Of a stretch of 64,000 nt of DNA, positions 18,259 to 27,306 are shown in pieces (position 1 is the first letter of the stretch; every line of letters begins with the position of its first letter). Source of the stretch: Chitinophaga filiformis (GTDB lineage Bacteria > Bacteroidota > Bacteroidia > Chitinophagales > Chitinophagaceae). The translations under genes and the position numbers were made by a program. The stretch is taken from assembly GCF_021646545.1 (NCBI RefSeq), contig NZ_JAKIRP010000012.1, positions 124,001 through 188,000 on the forward strand, read 5' to 3'. The notes below the pieces were generated by a model that saw only the letters and a program-made list of their open reading frames with translations, was not told the origin of the DNA and searched no databases.

Positions 18259-18292
18259 GGCCCCCGTTCAGCAAATGGACGGGGGCTTTTTA
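18259..18292 (+). terminator. rho-independent terminator of nagB
   Basis: Stem GCCCCCGT/ACGGGGGC with an 11-nt loop followed by T5AATTT, 25 bp after the nagB stop. Confidence 0.88.
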
Positions 18293-18328
18293 ATTTGTTC
18301 GGCCCGGGGTGTGATATTGTTATTTGTT

Positions 18329-18437
18329 CCCGGGGTTGCCTCCCCGTGATACAAGACGGCACCTGCGGAGCCGATTGGCGCGAATGATTTTGTTGTGTTC
18401 CCTTGGGTTGTACCTCACGCTGTAAACACGCAGTCGG
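18329..18437 (+). repeat. degenerate copies of the dispersed triple-hairpin repeat
   Basis: CCCGGGGTTGCCTCCCCG, then GGCACCTGCGGAGCC and GATTGGCGCGAATGAT, match in order the three parts of the element seen better at 45516-45582. A second, more decayed start (TTGGGTTGTACC then TGTAAACACG) follows to about 18437. Divergence shows it is an old copy. Confidence 0.7.
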
Positions 18438-18513
18438 TCTGAAGCCTGGCTGATCTACGATCTTTCTCTATACAGGTTTTCAACCTGATTCTTTTTTTCT
18501 GTAGCTTTAGAAC

Positions 18514-18948
18514 ATGACACTTGCTACAGCTATATCGATTGCAGTTGAAGCCCATGCAGGCCAGCTGGATAAATACGGAGCTCCGTATCTTAAACATGTA
18601 ATGCGTGTAATGGAACTGGGTAAAACAGAAGACGAGAAGATCGTCGGTGTGTTGCATGACGTAGTGGAAGATAGCTCATGGACCTTTGAACAGCTGGTTG
18701 ATAAAGGCCTTGCGCCGCATCAGCTGGAAGCGCTGCGTTGTGTGACGAAAGTGTCTGAAGATGAAGACTACGATCATTTCATTAACCGTATCATCACTAA
18801 CCGGCTTGCATGTGCAGTGAAGATCAACGACCTGACGGATAATATGGATATCAGGCGTATTCCTGAAATATCAGAAAAGGATGTTCCCCGCTTAAATAAA
18901 TACATCAGGGCTTACAATAAAATTGCCGCTATCATCTCGGGTAAGTAA
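18514..18948 (+). CDS. stand-alone HD-domain hydrolase, SpoT/MESH1-like
   Basis: A 144-residue cytosolic protein consisting only of an HD domain. AHAGQLDKYGAPYLKHV near 12-28 and GVLHDVVED near 44-52 match the ppGpp hydrolase part of RelA/SpoT proteins, and VKINDLTDNMD near 105-115 supplies the later aspartate. It may hydrolyse (p)ppGpp or NADPH as small alarmone hydrolases do; the substrate is not certain. It is a single gene with no obvious partner, and lacks the synthetase and TGS/ACT domains of full-length Rel. Confidence 0.8.
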   Translation: MTLATAISIAVEAHAGQLDKYGAPYLKHVMRVMELGKTEDEKIVGVLHDVVEDSSWTFEQLVDKGLAPHQLEALRCVTKVSEDEDYDHFINRIITNRLACAVKINDLTDNMDIRRIPEISEKDVPRLNKYIRAYNKIAAIISGK

Positions 18949-19066
18949 ATAATCGCTACATTTAAGCAGTACAAAATTTGACCAGTATCTATTCAGGTGA
19001 GTATGCTGTTGCTAAACCTATCATGTTAATTCACATGTCATACATTTCTAAAAATTACTAAACGTT

Positions 19067-19963
19067 ATGAACCTGGTTCCTGCCGGCAAGGCTGCGACCT
19101 ATTTAGCCTTATTGCGCGCTATTGAATCGAACCGTCCAGAAAGTAAGCGCTTAATTTATGATCCGTTTGCAAAACTTTTTCTGCCCTCTTCCCTGAGACT
19201 GGTTGAAAAACTGTCCCGTATATCCTTCCTGAACAGATTTATTGCCTGGTTTATAGACAGGAACTGGAGAGGAGCGCTCACCTGTTGTTCCGCCAGAACA
19301 AGGCTGGTAGATGTGATGCTGGAGAACACTATTCACGATGAAGGCATCAACCAGGTGATTATATTCGGCGCCGGCTATGACTCAAGAGCCCTGCGATTGA
19401 AACTGAAGAAACGTATACAGTTTGTCGAGATAGACCATGCCGGCTTTCAGGCTCAAAAGAGAGATATTCTGGAACATAACCGGCGTATGAATGGCGGGGA
19501 AGCTGTGATCAATTATGTGCCGGTTGACTTCAACACCCAGGAGCTGGATCATGTAATTCCCCAGATCTTTCAACAGGGTCACTATAAGACCATGTTCATC
19601 TGGGAAGGCGTGACTAAGAACCTGACAGCCCCCGTAGCTCCCGCCATGGTGTTTGACTACTTCAAACGTTTCCGCCCCGGCACTATTATCGTTTTCGCCT
19701 ATATTGACAAGGAGATGCTTGACAAGCCCGAAAAATTTACCGGCGCTACAAGCATTACAAGGCTATTACGCCGCAATAACGAATTCTGGAACTTCGGTAT
19801 CCATCCTGCCAACATAAAGGAATTTCTGGCCTCCTACAACATGGAACTGATGCATGATCTGGACACTCCCTCCTTCCGCCGCATGTATTATGGCGATGAA
19901 GCCGTTCACATGAAAGGTTATGAATTTTACCGTGTAGCCATGGCACGGGTAACAGTTCCATAA
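19067..19963 (+). CDS. SAM-dependent methyltransferase, leucine-carboxyl-methyltransferase type
   Basis: A 298-residue class I methyltransferase of the LCM/TIGR00027 group. The SAM-binding motif VIIFGAGYDSRALRL is near residues 102-116 and is followed by FVEIDHAGFQAQKRDIL. An N-terminal SARTRLVD segment before it is also typical. Bacterial members methylate small molecules or are of unknown target; nothing nearby reveals the substrate. Single gene, preceded by an AT-rich leader. Confidence 0.85.
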   Translation: MNLVPAGKAATYLALLRAIESNRPESKRLIYDPFAKLFLPSSLRLVEKLSRISFLNRFIAWFIDRNWRGALTCCSARTRLVDVMLENTIHDEGINQVIIFGAGYDSRALRLKLKKRIQFVEIDHAGFQAQKRDILEHNRRMNGGEAVINYVPVDFNTQELDHVIPQIFQQGHYKTMFIWEGVTKNLTAPVAPAMVFDYFKRFRPGTIIVFAYIDKEMLDKPEKFTGATSITRLLRRNNEFWNFGIHPANIKEFLASYNMELMHDLDTPSFRRMYYGDEAVHMKGYEFYRVAMARVTVP

Positions 19964-20275
19964 GCAAGCCCGCTCCCATCACTTTTGATCCAGTGCCGGA
20001 AACCGGCGCGGTGAAGGCCATTGCCTGCTTGAACCGGTTTTGGTACCGTAGACGTCCCGTGTCTTTCCCAATGGTAACGCATATCTAAACCATCATTGAC
20101 CTACATATAACCCATATATAACCCATATCTTTATAGATATGGCTTATATATGGGTTATATATGGGTTATATCCGGAACTAAGCCGTAGTAGCGGCCTTAC
20201 AAGGAATATTTGAAAAGCTATAAATGTAGTGTACTTTTTATCAGATTGTTTTACAGTAAAAGAAGATTACATATC
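19964..20275. other. intergenic region holding the second 11-nt hairpin
   Basis: This 312-base gap lies between the methyltransferase and amidotransferase genes. Besides the repeat hairpin at 20107-20169 I see no gene or clear promoter; an ATG at 20210 in frame with the next gene would add a poor N-terminus. Confidence 0.6.
20107..20169. repeat. 11-nt tandem repeats forming an AT-rich hairpin
   Basis: ATAACCCATAT is repeated at 20107-20117 and 20118-20128. After CTTTATAG come ATATGGCTTAT (20137-20147) and ATATGGGTTAT twice (20148-20158, 20159-20169), the reverse complement of the same unit. The whole folds into a stem of about 26 bp with one C-C mismatch and a TTAT loop; the right arm has one more unit than the left. 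The plan (11-nt units in inverted arrays) copies the one at 485-605 although the unit sequence is unrelated. Confidence 0.93.
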
Positions 20276-20974
20276 ATGCATATACACATTTTTCAGCATG
20301 TCTCGTTTGAGGGTCCGGGGTGTATTTCGGACTGGGCCAATACTCATCATCACAGGGTTACTTTTACCCGGTGGTATGAACATCCTGAACAGCCGGATAT
20401 GACGGAGGTTGATCTTCTGGTCGTTATGGGCGGCCCAATGAGCGTCCATGATGAGGCGGCGCATCCCTGGCTGAAGACAGAAAAGCAATGCATACTTCAG
20501 GCCATCCAGGCCGGCAAAAAGGTACTCGGCATTTGTCTGGGGGCACAACTTATTGCCACTACACTGGGGGCTAATGTATATCCCAACACACAGCCGGAGA
20601 TCGGCTGGTTCCCCGTGGTATACTCCACCGCCCTGTTGCCTCCTGCCCTGGCGGTAGAACTGCCGGAGGCCCAGACGGTTTTTCACTGGCATGGAGACAC
20701 CTTCGACCTGCCGGCAGATGCGGTATGTTTTGCATCCACACCGGTTACCCGCAACCAGGCCTTCCTGATCGGACACAATGTAATGGGACTGCAATACCAT
20801 TTTGAGGTAACCCCCGAGTCGCTCAGCGAGATGTTGTTACACGGCATGGACGAACTCATTCCGGCAGCCTATGTGCAGGATGCAGATACGATTAAACGCG
20901 AACAGCGATATATAGAGGGCAGTAACATAACGATGTACCGCTTATTAGACTTCCTGACTGGCAATTACGGATGA
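20276..20974 (+). CDS. class I glutamine amidotransferase domain protein
   Basis: From the ATG at 20276 the protein has 232 residues and starts MHIHIFQHVSFEGPG, the usual start of this family of GMP-synthase-like amidotransferases. The catalytic triad is visible: Cys87 in GICLGAQ, His175 and Glu177 in QYHFEVT. It should release ammonia from glutamine, but no synthetase domain is attached or encoded nearby, so the acceptor is unknown. The gene ends 21 bp before ypdA and may be co-transcribed with it. The in-frame ATG at 20210 adds 22 residues without family similarity. Confidence 0.85.
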   Translation: MHIHIFQHVSFEGPGCISDWANTHHHRVTFTRWYEHPEQPDMTEVDLLVVMGGPMSVHDEAAHPWLKTEKQCILQAIQAGKKVLGICLGAQLIATTLGANVYPNTQPEIGWFPVVYSTALLPPALAVELPEAQTVFHWHGDTFDLPADAVCFASTPVTRNQAFLIGHNVMGLQYHFEVTPESLSEMLLHGMDELIPAAYVQDADTIKREQRYIEGSNITMYRLLDFLTGNYG

Positions 20975-20995
20975 TCATTCGTAATTTTAGCATAT

Positions 20996-21967
20996 ATGGA
21001 AACATACGATATACTGATAGTAGGGGCCGGTCCTATTGGCATTGCATGTGGACTGGCCGCACAAAAGGCTGGATTAAGTTACATTATTGCGGAAAAAGGA
21101 TGTCTTACCAATTCCCTGTACAATTATCCGCTATACATGACCTTCTTTTCCACTTCGGAAAAGCTGGAGATCGGCGGTATTCCCTTCGTTTCGATCAGCG
21201 CTAAACCGATGCGTCCTGAGGCCCTGGAATACTACCGCAGGGTCACTATCTCCAATCACCTCAACGTACGCTTATTTGAGCCCGTAACAGACATTAAACG
21301 CACGGAGAATATATATCAGGTCACAACCGATAAGGCGAGCTATAATGCCCGGCATATCATCATTGCTACAGGTTTTTATGATATTCCAAACATGCTGCAC
21401 ATACCGGGAGAACATCTGGCGAAGGTAAATCACTACTATAAAGACCCTCATTTCTATGCGGCACAGAAGGTAGTGGTGATCGGCGCCAACAATTCGTCTG
21501 TAGATGCAGCGCTGGAAACTTACCGTAAGGGAGCTGACGTTACAATGGTGATAAGGGAGGATGGGATCGGAAAACGGGTCAAATACTGGGTAAAACCGGA
21601 TATTGAGAACCGTATAAAGGAAGGCAGTATAAAGGCTTATTTCCATTCCCATGTAAAAGCCGTCAGGGAGAACGAAGTGGACATACTGACACCTGATGGT
21701 ATGATCACTATAGAGAATGATTTTGTGCTGGCGCTGACAGGCTATCAGCCCAATTTCAACTTCCTGGAAAAGGTGGGTGTGACCCTCAGCCGCGATGCTA
21801 AGCGATATCCGACTTATAATCCGGATACCATGGAGACCAATATGCCCGGCTTATACCTGGCAGGGGTGGTATGCGGTGGTATGGACACACATGTCTGGTT
21901 CATTGAAAACTCCAGAGATCATGCTGATAAAATCATTGCACATATATCGGGCAGGTTGCGCGAATAA
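20996..21967 (+). CDS. ypdA: YpdA family bacillithiol disulfide reductase
   Basis: A 323-residue flavoprotein with an FAD motif GAGPIGIACG (10-19) and an NADPH motif VVVIGANNSSVDAAL (about 157-171). The conserved SEKLEIGGIPF and TFFSTS segments and the C-terminal GVVCGGMDTHVWFIENSRDHA are YpdA signatures. YpdA reduces oxidised bacillithiol with NADPH; Bacteroidota make bacillithiol. Unlike thioredoxin reductase it has no CxxC pair. It lies 21 bp after the amidotransferase gene. Confidence 0.92.
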   Translation: METYDILIVGAGPIGIACGLAAQKAGLSYIIAEKGCLTNSLYNYPLYMTFFSTSEKLEIGGIPFVSISAKPMRPEALEYYRRVTISNHLNVRLFEPVTDIKRTENIYQVTTDKASYNARHIIIATGFYDIPNMLHIPGEHLAKVNHYYKDPHFYAAQKVVVIGANNSSVDAALETYRKGADVTMVIREDGIGKRVKYWVKPDIENRIKEGSIKAYFHSHVKAVRENEVDILTPDGMITIENDFVLALTGYQPNFNFLEKVGVTLSRDAKRYPTYNPDTMETNMPGLYLAGVVCGGMDTHVWFIENSRDHADKIIAHISGRLRE

Positions 21968-22081
21968 TGCGGGAGCTGTATCCAATGTGATGCAGCCTTT
22001 TTGTTCCGTTACCTGATGGGCCGATAGTCGTTTAAGTGGGTTTTAGCGCCCTGGCTCTTTTGATACATCCGAATAAACACG

Positions 22082-22108
22082 CAGCCCGCCGGCTGGTGCG
22101 GCGGGCTG
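22082..22108. terminator. GC-rich hairpin between convergent genes
   Basis: Perfect 10-bp stem CAGCCCGCCG/CGGCGGGCTG with a 7-nt loop between ypdA and murB. It lacks a T-run, so it may be an attenuating or REP-like hairpin rather than a full terminator. Confidence 0.5.
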
Positions 22109-22161
22109 ACGGAAGCGAGAGAATGTGTCCTGCGCTTCTTCAATATGTTCCTGCTGAATAA

Positions 22162-23181
22162 TCAGACGATGTTCACTTCTCTTTCCAGTTCCACGCCGAA
22201 CCTCTCGTGGACACTGTCCAGTACCCGCTGCGACAAACGATAAATCTCATCGCCGGTGGCATTGCCATAGTTCACCAGTACCAGGGCCTGACGGGCGTGT
22301 ACACCTGCATCTCCTTCCCTGAAACCTTTCCAGCCACACTGTTCTATCATCCAGCCTGCTGCCAGCTTATAGCCCCCGTCTGCTGCCGGATAGGCCACGA
22401 TATGCGGAAATGCTTCTTTTAGTTGAGCGTACTTTTCTGCAGTGACTGTCGGGTTCTTGAAAAAGCTGCCGGCATTGCCTATTTCCGCCGGATTAGGCAG
22501 CTTGGAGCTGCGGATATTGATCACAGCCTGACTGATGGCCTGTATGCTCAATTCCTGTACACCCATGTGTTTCAGCTCTTCTTCTATAGCGCCATAGCTG
22601 GTATTGAATTTTGGATGTTTGGATAAGCGGTAGGTCACAGAAAGAATAGCAAACTGCCCTTTGTACTTACGCTTAAAAACACTTTCACGGTATCCGAACT
22701 GACAATCCGCATTATTGAAAACAACGGTGGCATGGTCCTTCAGGTGGTAAGCCTCCAACTCATGAAAACAGTCCTTTATTTCCACACCGTATGCGCCGAT
22801 ATTCTGCATGGGACTCGCGCCTACGTTGCCTGGTATGAGCGACAGGTTTTCCAGTCCCGCACGGTTATTTTTGATACAGTCCATCACGAAGTAATGCCAG
22901 TTCTCCCCTGCTCCCGCTTTCACATATACGTACTGGTCATCTTCACCTACTACCTCAATGCCTCTTATTTCATTCTTCAGGAGTAAGCCTTCAAAAAAAT
23001 TACGGACGAAGAGTATATTACTGCCACCTCCCAATATCATATGGGGCAGCTCCGGTAAAGGCGGATTTTCAAGCAGTTGCTTCAACTCATCAGTGGACCT
23101 GAAAGTGGCGAAGAAACGTGCCTGGCCAGCAATGCCAAACGAATTATAAGACCTGAGCGAAACATTTTCGGATATGCGCAT
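22162..23181 (-). CDS. murB: UDP-N-acetylenolpyruvoylglucosamine reductase
   Basis: A 339-residue FAD enzyme of peptidoglycan synthesis that reduces the enolpyruvyl group to form UDP-MurNAc. NVSLRSYNSFGIAGQARFF opens the protein, GGGSNILF and the LIPGNVGASPMQNIGAYGVEIKD block bind FAD and substrate, and GNAGSFFKNP carries the catalytic serine of type I MurB. Length fits the E. coli type. The start at 23181 gives MRISENVSLRSYNSFG, as expected. Confidence 0.95.
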   Translation of the reverse strand: MRISENVSLRSYNSFGIAGQARFFATFRSTDELKQLLENPPLPELPHMILGGGSNILFVRNFFEGLLLKNEIRGIEVVGEDDQYVYVKAGAGENWHYFVMDCIKNNRAGLENLSLIPGNVGASPMQNIGAYGVEIKDCFHELEAYHLKDHATVVFNNADCQFGYRESVFKRKYKGQFAILSVTYRLSKHPKFNTSYGAIEEELKHMGVQELSIQAISQAVINIRSSKLPNPAEIGNAGSFFKNPTVTAEKYAQLKEAFPHIVAYPAADGGYKLAAGWMIEQCGWKGFREGDAGVHARQALVLVNYGNATGDEIYRLSQRVLDSVHERFGVELEREVNIV

Positions 23182-23245
23182 ATGATCGTAAATTTAGTAT
23201 AAAGCTGCACTGCAGCGTTCAACAACTGACAAATATAATAAAACC

Positions 23246-23914
23246 ATGCCTCAAACTGCTGTTGTAATAGGCGCTACCGGGCTCACAGGTACTACTCTCG
23301 TCACTTTGCTGCTGCACGACCCGCACTTCAGTAAAGTGAAGGTACTGCTACGCAGTCCTTCCTTCAAACAGCGTCCGGGCCTGGAAGTCGTACTGGTGGA
23401 CTTTAACGATGAGGAGGGCCTTTCTGAAGCATTACAGGGCGATGTACTCTTTTGCTGCATCGGCACCACCATCCGTCAGGCAGGTTCTAAAGAGCGGTTC
23501 CGGCAGGTGGATTTCGAAATACCCGTGCGCTGCGCCACACTGGCCCGCAGGCATGGTATGCAGCAGTTCCAGCTGATATCTGCCATCGGTGCTAATCCCC
23601 ATGCCCGCAACTTTTATCTGCGTACAAAAGGTGAAGTGGAACACGCTGTAGAAAAACTGGGATTCCCCTCCCTGCATATTTTCCGTCCTTCCATATTGCT
23701 GGGTGTACGCAAGATATTCCGGTTGAAGGAATGGCTGGGAATAGTACTCGCGATGGTATTCTATTTCCTGTGGCAGGGACGATGGCGCAAATACCGCCCT
23801 GTGAAAGCTGCAAATGTTGCCTGTGCTATGCTCAACGTGGCCAAGAAAGCGCCAGACGGTACGCATGTGTATGAATATGATGCTATTAGGGAATTGGCTG
23901 GCCGGGGAAGATAA
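23246..23914 (+). CDS. NAD(P)-binding short-chain oxidoreductase, HTATIP2-like
   Basis: A 222-residue Rossmann protein with the nucleotide motif VIGATGLTGTTLV (7-19) and LISAIGANPHARNFYLRTKGEVE in the middle, where an atypical SDR active site with Y and K lies. A hydrophobic stretch IVLAMVFYFLWQG near 170-182 may touch the membrane. The family includes human TIP30/HTATIP2 and many uncharacterised bacterial proteins. The substrate is unknown. Confidence 0.82.
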   Translation: MPQTAVVIGATGLTGTTLVTLLLHDPHFSKVKVLLRSPSFKQRPGLEVVLVDFNDEEGLSEALQGDVLFCCIGTTIRQAGSKERFRQVDFEIPVRCATLARRHGMQQFQLISAIGANPHARNFYLRTKGEVEHAVEKLGFPSLHIFRPSILLGVRKIFRLKEWLGIVLAMVFYFLWQGRWRKYRPVKAANVACAMLNVAKKAPDGTHVYEYDAIRELAGRGR

Positions 23915-23922
23915 AAGTCATA

Positions 23923-24058
23923 TACAATCCACAAGCTGTAAAATAACATTGCCAGCGAGTTGACGACCTGAGAGAACAAAGGTCATGCGTAATCAGTACA
24001 AAGATAATTTGATAACGAACTGAGGACCTGGCAATATGAACATCACGTACAATCCACA
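23923..24058. repeat. imperfect ~60-bp tandem repeats at the priA 3' end
   Basis: TACAATCCACA occurs at 23923-23933 and 24048-24058, and CGA..TGA.GACCTG at about 23956-23970 and 24016-24030, exactly 60 bp apart. The series can be aligned as two and a half diverged copies of a unit of about 60-65 bp, the last copy including the final codons of priA. It looks like old duplications of the gene's tail. Confidence 0.5.
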
Positions 24059-26490
24059 TCCGGTACGATGATCACCGAACGGAACTGCTTCTCAGCCAGT
24101 AGTTTGATGAAATGTTCCTGTAACAGCCGTTTAGTATTGGCGATGACTTTTGTATCGCGGGGTAACTTGATCAGCATTTCCTGCAGGTAGTTATTACGTA
24201 CACGGCCTACCAGGGGTACTGCAGGTCCCACCAGTCTTGGCCCGATATGCGGCCGCAACCAGTTGCCTAACACCTGTGCTGCCTGTTCTACCGTTTGCTG
24301 ATTCTTATGCTTGAGAGTAATTTTCAACAGCCTGTAAAAAGGTGGATAACCAAAACGCTCCCGCTCTGCTATTTCAGCGGCATACATTGCTTTATAGTCA
24401 TGGGTGGTAACATAATGTAATATCGGATGCCGTGTATTGCTGGCCTGTATGATCACTTTTCCCTTTCCATGTTTTCTACCTGCACGGCCACTCACCTGTT
24501 CCATCAGCTGAAAAGCCCGCTCATTCACACGGAAGTCCGGGAAGCTCAGTAAACTATCCGCACTCAATATACCTACCAGGTTCACATTCTCAAAGTCGAG
24601 GCCTTTTACCACCATCTGTGTGCCTACCAGGATATCTATGCCCTTTTGTTCCAGCAGCTGGATCATCTTATTGTGACTATCCTTGTTACGCACCGCATCC
24701 ATATCCATACGGGCTATACGGGCCTTCGGGAACAACTGCAACAGGTCGTCTTCTATCTTTTCGGTACCAAAGCTCTTGGGAATAAGTGTCTGGCTGCCGC
24801 AGGCCGCGCAGGTCTGCGGATAAGGATAACGGGTACCGCAATAGTGACAATGCAGTTTATCCTGGTGACGGTGATAGGTCAGCGAAACATCACAGTTTTT
24901 GCAATTAGGTATCCAGCCGCAGGTAGTACACATCAGGAAAGGTGCATACCCACGCCTGTTCTGGAAAAGGATCACCTGTTTCTCTGCCGCCATACTGTTA
25001 TTGATAGCAGCATTGAGCTGTGGCGTAAAGTTCTCCTGCATATTCTTTTCTGCACGTTCCTTCTTTACGTCCACGATTTCTATTTCCGGCATTTCCAGTC
25101 CGCCGAAACGCTCCATCAGTTCTACCAGTCCATATTTCCCCTGCTGTGCATTGAAGTAGGATTCCAGAGAAGGCGTAGCAGAGCCCAGCAACACTTTTGC
25201 GCCGAACAATCCGGCGTAATAGATAGCTGCATCCCTGGCGTGATAACGGGGGGCAGGGTCCTGTTGTTTGTACGAGGTATCGTGTTCCTCATCCAGGATG
25301 ATCATGCCGAGGTCGCGGAAAGGCAGTAGTAAGCTGGAACGTGCGCCCAGCAATATCTGCAGTTCGCCGGTCTTTACCTTGTTCCAGATCTCTACCCTTT
25401 CGTTATTATTAAAACGGGAGTGATAGATCCCGATCTTCTTTCCAAAGTGTTTCTGCAGGCGGCGCACGATCTGTGCGGTCAGCGCTATTTCGGGCAGGAG
25501 ATATAATACCTGTTTACCGCTGGCCACATACTCTTCGATCAGTTTTATGTACAACTGTGTTTTACCACTGGAAGTAACGCCGTGCAGCAATGTAACCGGT
25601 CTTGCAGCAAAGCTGTTACGCACTTCTGCCAGGGCTTTCTCCTGCGCAGGGCTAAGCTCAAAGTCAATCTGTATCTCTGCCTTGCCATTACCCGGCACAC
25701 GGTCTACCACCCGCTGTTCTATCCACACCACGTTCTTGTCTACCAGTCCTTTCAGCTGTGCGGAGGTAGCGCCTGATTTTTTCAGCAGTTCACTCTGCAG
25801 TACGCTGCCCTGTGTTTTTACCAGGTGCAGGTAAGCCAGCAGTAGCTCCATCTGTTTGGGCGCGCGGGACAGTTCATTGAACAGCGGTGCTAATTGTTCT
25901 TCGTCTTCATATTGTGGGTGGAGCTGCACATAATTCTCCTTCTTCTCCTTGTATACTTCTTTCAGCTCCTCATATACCAGCAGTACCTTCTTCTCAATCA
26001 GCTTTTTGATCGTAGAGTATACGTCTGACTTGTCGAGTATGAGTTGTACTTCTTCAATTCTCAGCTCTTTTCGTATATGCAGGGCTTCTGCCACCAGGTA
26101 TTCGTCATCATCCAGGTCGGAGAAATCATCGCCGTAGGCATCGTTGAAGAGCAGCAGTGTTTCGCTGGAGAGTTTCAGGTGAGCAGGTAAGGCAGCATTC
26201 AGCACTTCCCCTTCGCTGCACATGTAGTAAGATGACAACCATTGCCAGAATGACAGCTGTGTAGGATATACCACCGGATCTTTATCCAGCATATCCAGTA
26301 ATGGTTTGGTTTTATAGTCGGCGGGGGCCTGTTCGTGAATAGCCTTTACGATGCCTGCATATTTCTTCTGTTTGCCCAGTTGTACGGCCACACGGCTGCC
26401 CACCTTCAGGGTTTCCTCCATGTGGGGAGGCACCGTGTAGGTGTAATTTTTGGGCAGAGCCAATGGCAGTATGACGTCAGCAAACTTCAT
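24043..26490 (-). CDS. priA: primosomal protein N' (replication restart helicase)
   Basis: An 815-residue DNA helicase that reloads the replisome at stalled forks. The N-terminal DNA-binding domain begins KFADVILPLALPKNYTYTVP; the Walker A motif GVTSSGKT is near residue 305; the DEEHD box is near 400; eight zinc-binding cysteines follow (CTTCGW, CKNC, CHYC, CAAC) at about 525-565; and LVGTQMVVKGLDFENV and GRAGR complete the helicase core. Complete and of normal length. The 3' end overlaps a degenerate 60-bp repeat. Confidence 0.96.
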   Translation of the reverse strand: MKFADVILPLALPKNYTYTVPPHMEETLKVGSRVAVQLGKQKKYAGIVKAIHEQAPADYKTKPLLDMLDKDPVVYPTQLSFWQWLSSYYMCSEGEVLNAALPAHLKLSSETLLLFNDAYGDDFSDLDDDEYLVAEALHIRKELRIEEVQLILDKSDVYSTIKKLIEKKVLLVYEELKEVYKEKKENYVQLHPQYEDEEQLAPLFNELSRAPKQMELLLAYLHLVKTQGSVLQSELLKKSGATSAQLKGLVDKNVVWIEQRVVDRVPGNGKAEIQIDFELSPAQEKALAEVRNSFAARPVTLLHGVTSSGKTQLYIKLIEEYVASGKQVLYLLPEIALTAQIVRRLQKHFGKKIGIYHSRFNNNERVEIWNKVKTGELQILLGARSSLLLPFRDLGMIILDEEHDTSYKQQDPAPRYHARDAAIYYAGLFGAKVLLGSATPSLESYFNAQQGKYGLVELMERFGGLEMPEIEIVDVKKERAEKNMQENFTPQLNAAINNSMAAEKQVILFQNRRGYAPFLMCTTCGWIPNCKNCDVSLTYHRHQDKLHCHYCGTRYPYPQTCAACGSQTLIPKSFGTEKIEDDLLQLFPKARIARMDMDAVRNKDSHNKMIQLLEQKGIDILVGTQMVVKGLDFENVNLVGILSADSLLSFPDFRVNERAFQLMEQVSGRAGRKHGKGKVIIQASNTRHPILHYVTTHDYKAMYAAEIAERERFGYPPFYRLLKITLKHKNQQTVEQAAQVLGNWLRPHIGPRLVGPAVPLVGRVRNNYLQEMLIKLPRDTKVIANTKRLLQEHFIKLLAEKQFRSVIIVPDVDCT

Positions 26491-26499
26491 TTGTAAATG

Positions 26500-27240
26500 T
26501 TATACACTAGCTTTCAATTCCCGTTCCATAATGTCAAACACCTGTTGTTTCAGGGTGGGCAGGTCTTCCATTTTCAGTCCGTTGACAGGTACGGGAGGCA
26601 GGTATACCACTCTGCAGCGGCCGGGATTCAGGTTGAACCCTTTAGCATGGAGGCGGTCTCCGTTATCGAGATACAGGACAGGCTGAATGGGCGTCTGCGT
26701 TTCAATGGCTATACGGAAAGCGCCATTATGGAATGGCTGCAATGGTTCATCGGTATGATTGGTAGTTCCTTCGGGAAAGATGAGGATAGAGATACCTTCC
26801 TTAATGGCGGCAATCATCTCTCTTACACTGCGGGAACGGGCTTTGGCATCCTTCCGGTCTACCAGTACAACAGACTGTTTATAGATAAACCCGAAAAACG
26901 GGATCTTCTTCATTTCTATCTTACCGAGCGGACGGAAAGGCAGGCGCATCACCTGTACGGCCAGTGCAGCGTCGAGATAGGAACGATGGTTCACCACGTA
27001 CACGTAAGGTGTTTTATCCTTCCTGTCGCATTTATAAATTCTTTTCACTCTTATGCCAACTGCAGGAAACCATGTATGAGACCAGAAGCGCAGGAAATAG
27101 AAGACGAAGTTCCCTCCTTTTACCTTTCCAAAGAAAGAGGCCACAAAGATGGGCGGAAGGATAAGGAACATGATAGCGAGAAAAACAATTGCAGCATATA
27201 TGATATACACTACATGTAACGGCTTGAGCAATAACTTCAT
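26500..27240 (-). CDS. plsC: 1-acyl-sn-glycerol-3-phosphate acyltransferase
   Basis: From the ATG at 27240 the protein has 246 residues. An N-terminal membrane helix (VYIIYAAIVFLAIMFLILPP) precedes the acyltransferase motifs NHRSYLD (HX4D catalytic pair) and FPEGTTNHT. It transfers a second acyl group to lysophosphatidic acid in phospholipid synthesis. It ends 9 bp before the priA start, so the two may be co-transcribed. An ATG at 27282 adds 14 residues and is possible. Confidence 0.9.
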   Translation of the reverse strand: MKLLLKPLHVVYIIYAAIVFLAIMFLILPPIFVASFFGKVKGGNFVFYFLRFWSHTWFPAVGIRVKRIYKCDRKDKTPYVYVVNHRSYLDAALAVQVMRLPFRPLGKIEMKKIPFFGFIYKQSVVLVDRKDAKARSRSVREMIAAIKEGISILIFPEGTTNHTDEPLQPFHNGAFRIAIETQTPIQPVLYLDNGDRLHAKGFNLNPGRCRVVYLPPVPVNGLKMEDLPTLKQQVFDIMERELKASV

Positions 27241-27306
27241 AATAAATGCCAGTCTCTTTATTAGTCGGATCGAAGCCGGCAAATTACTGCTTACTGACCG
27301 AAATAC

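Noticed and set aside
24043-26490. priA frameshift near the repeated tail
   Set aside because: The reading frame is complete and normal in length; repeats only affect the last codons and downstream DNA.
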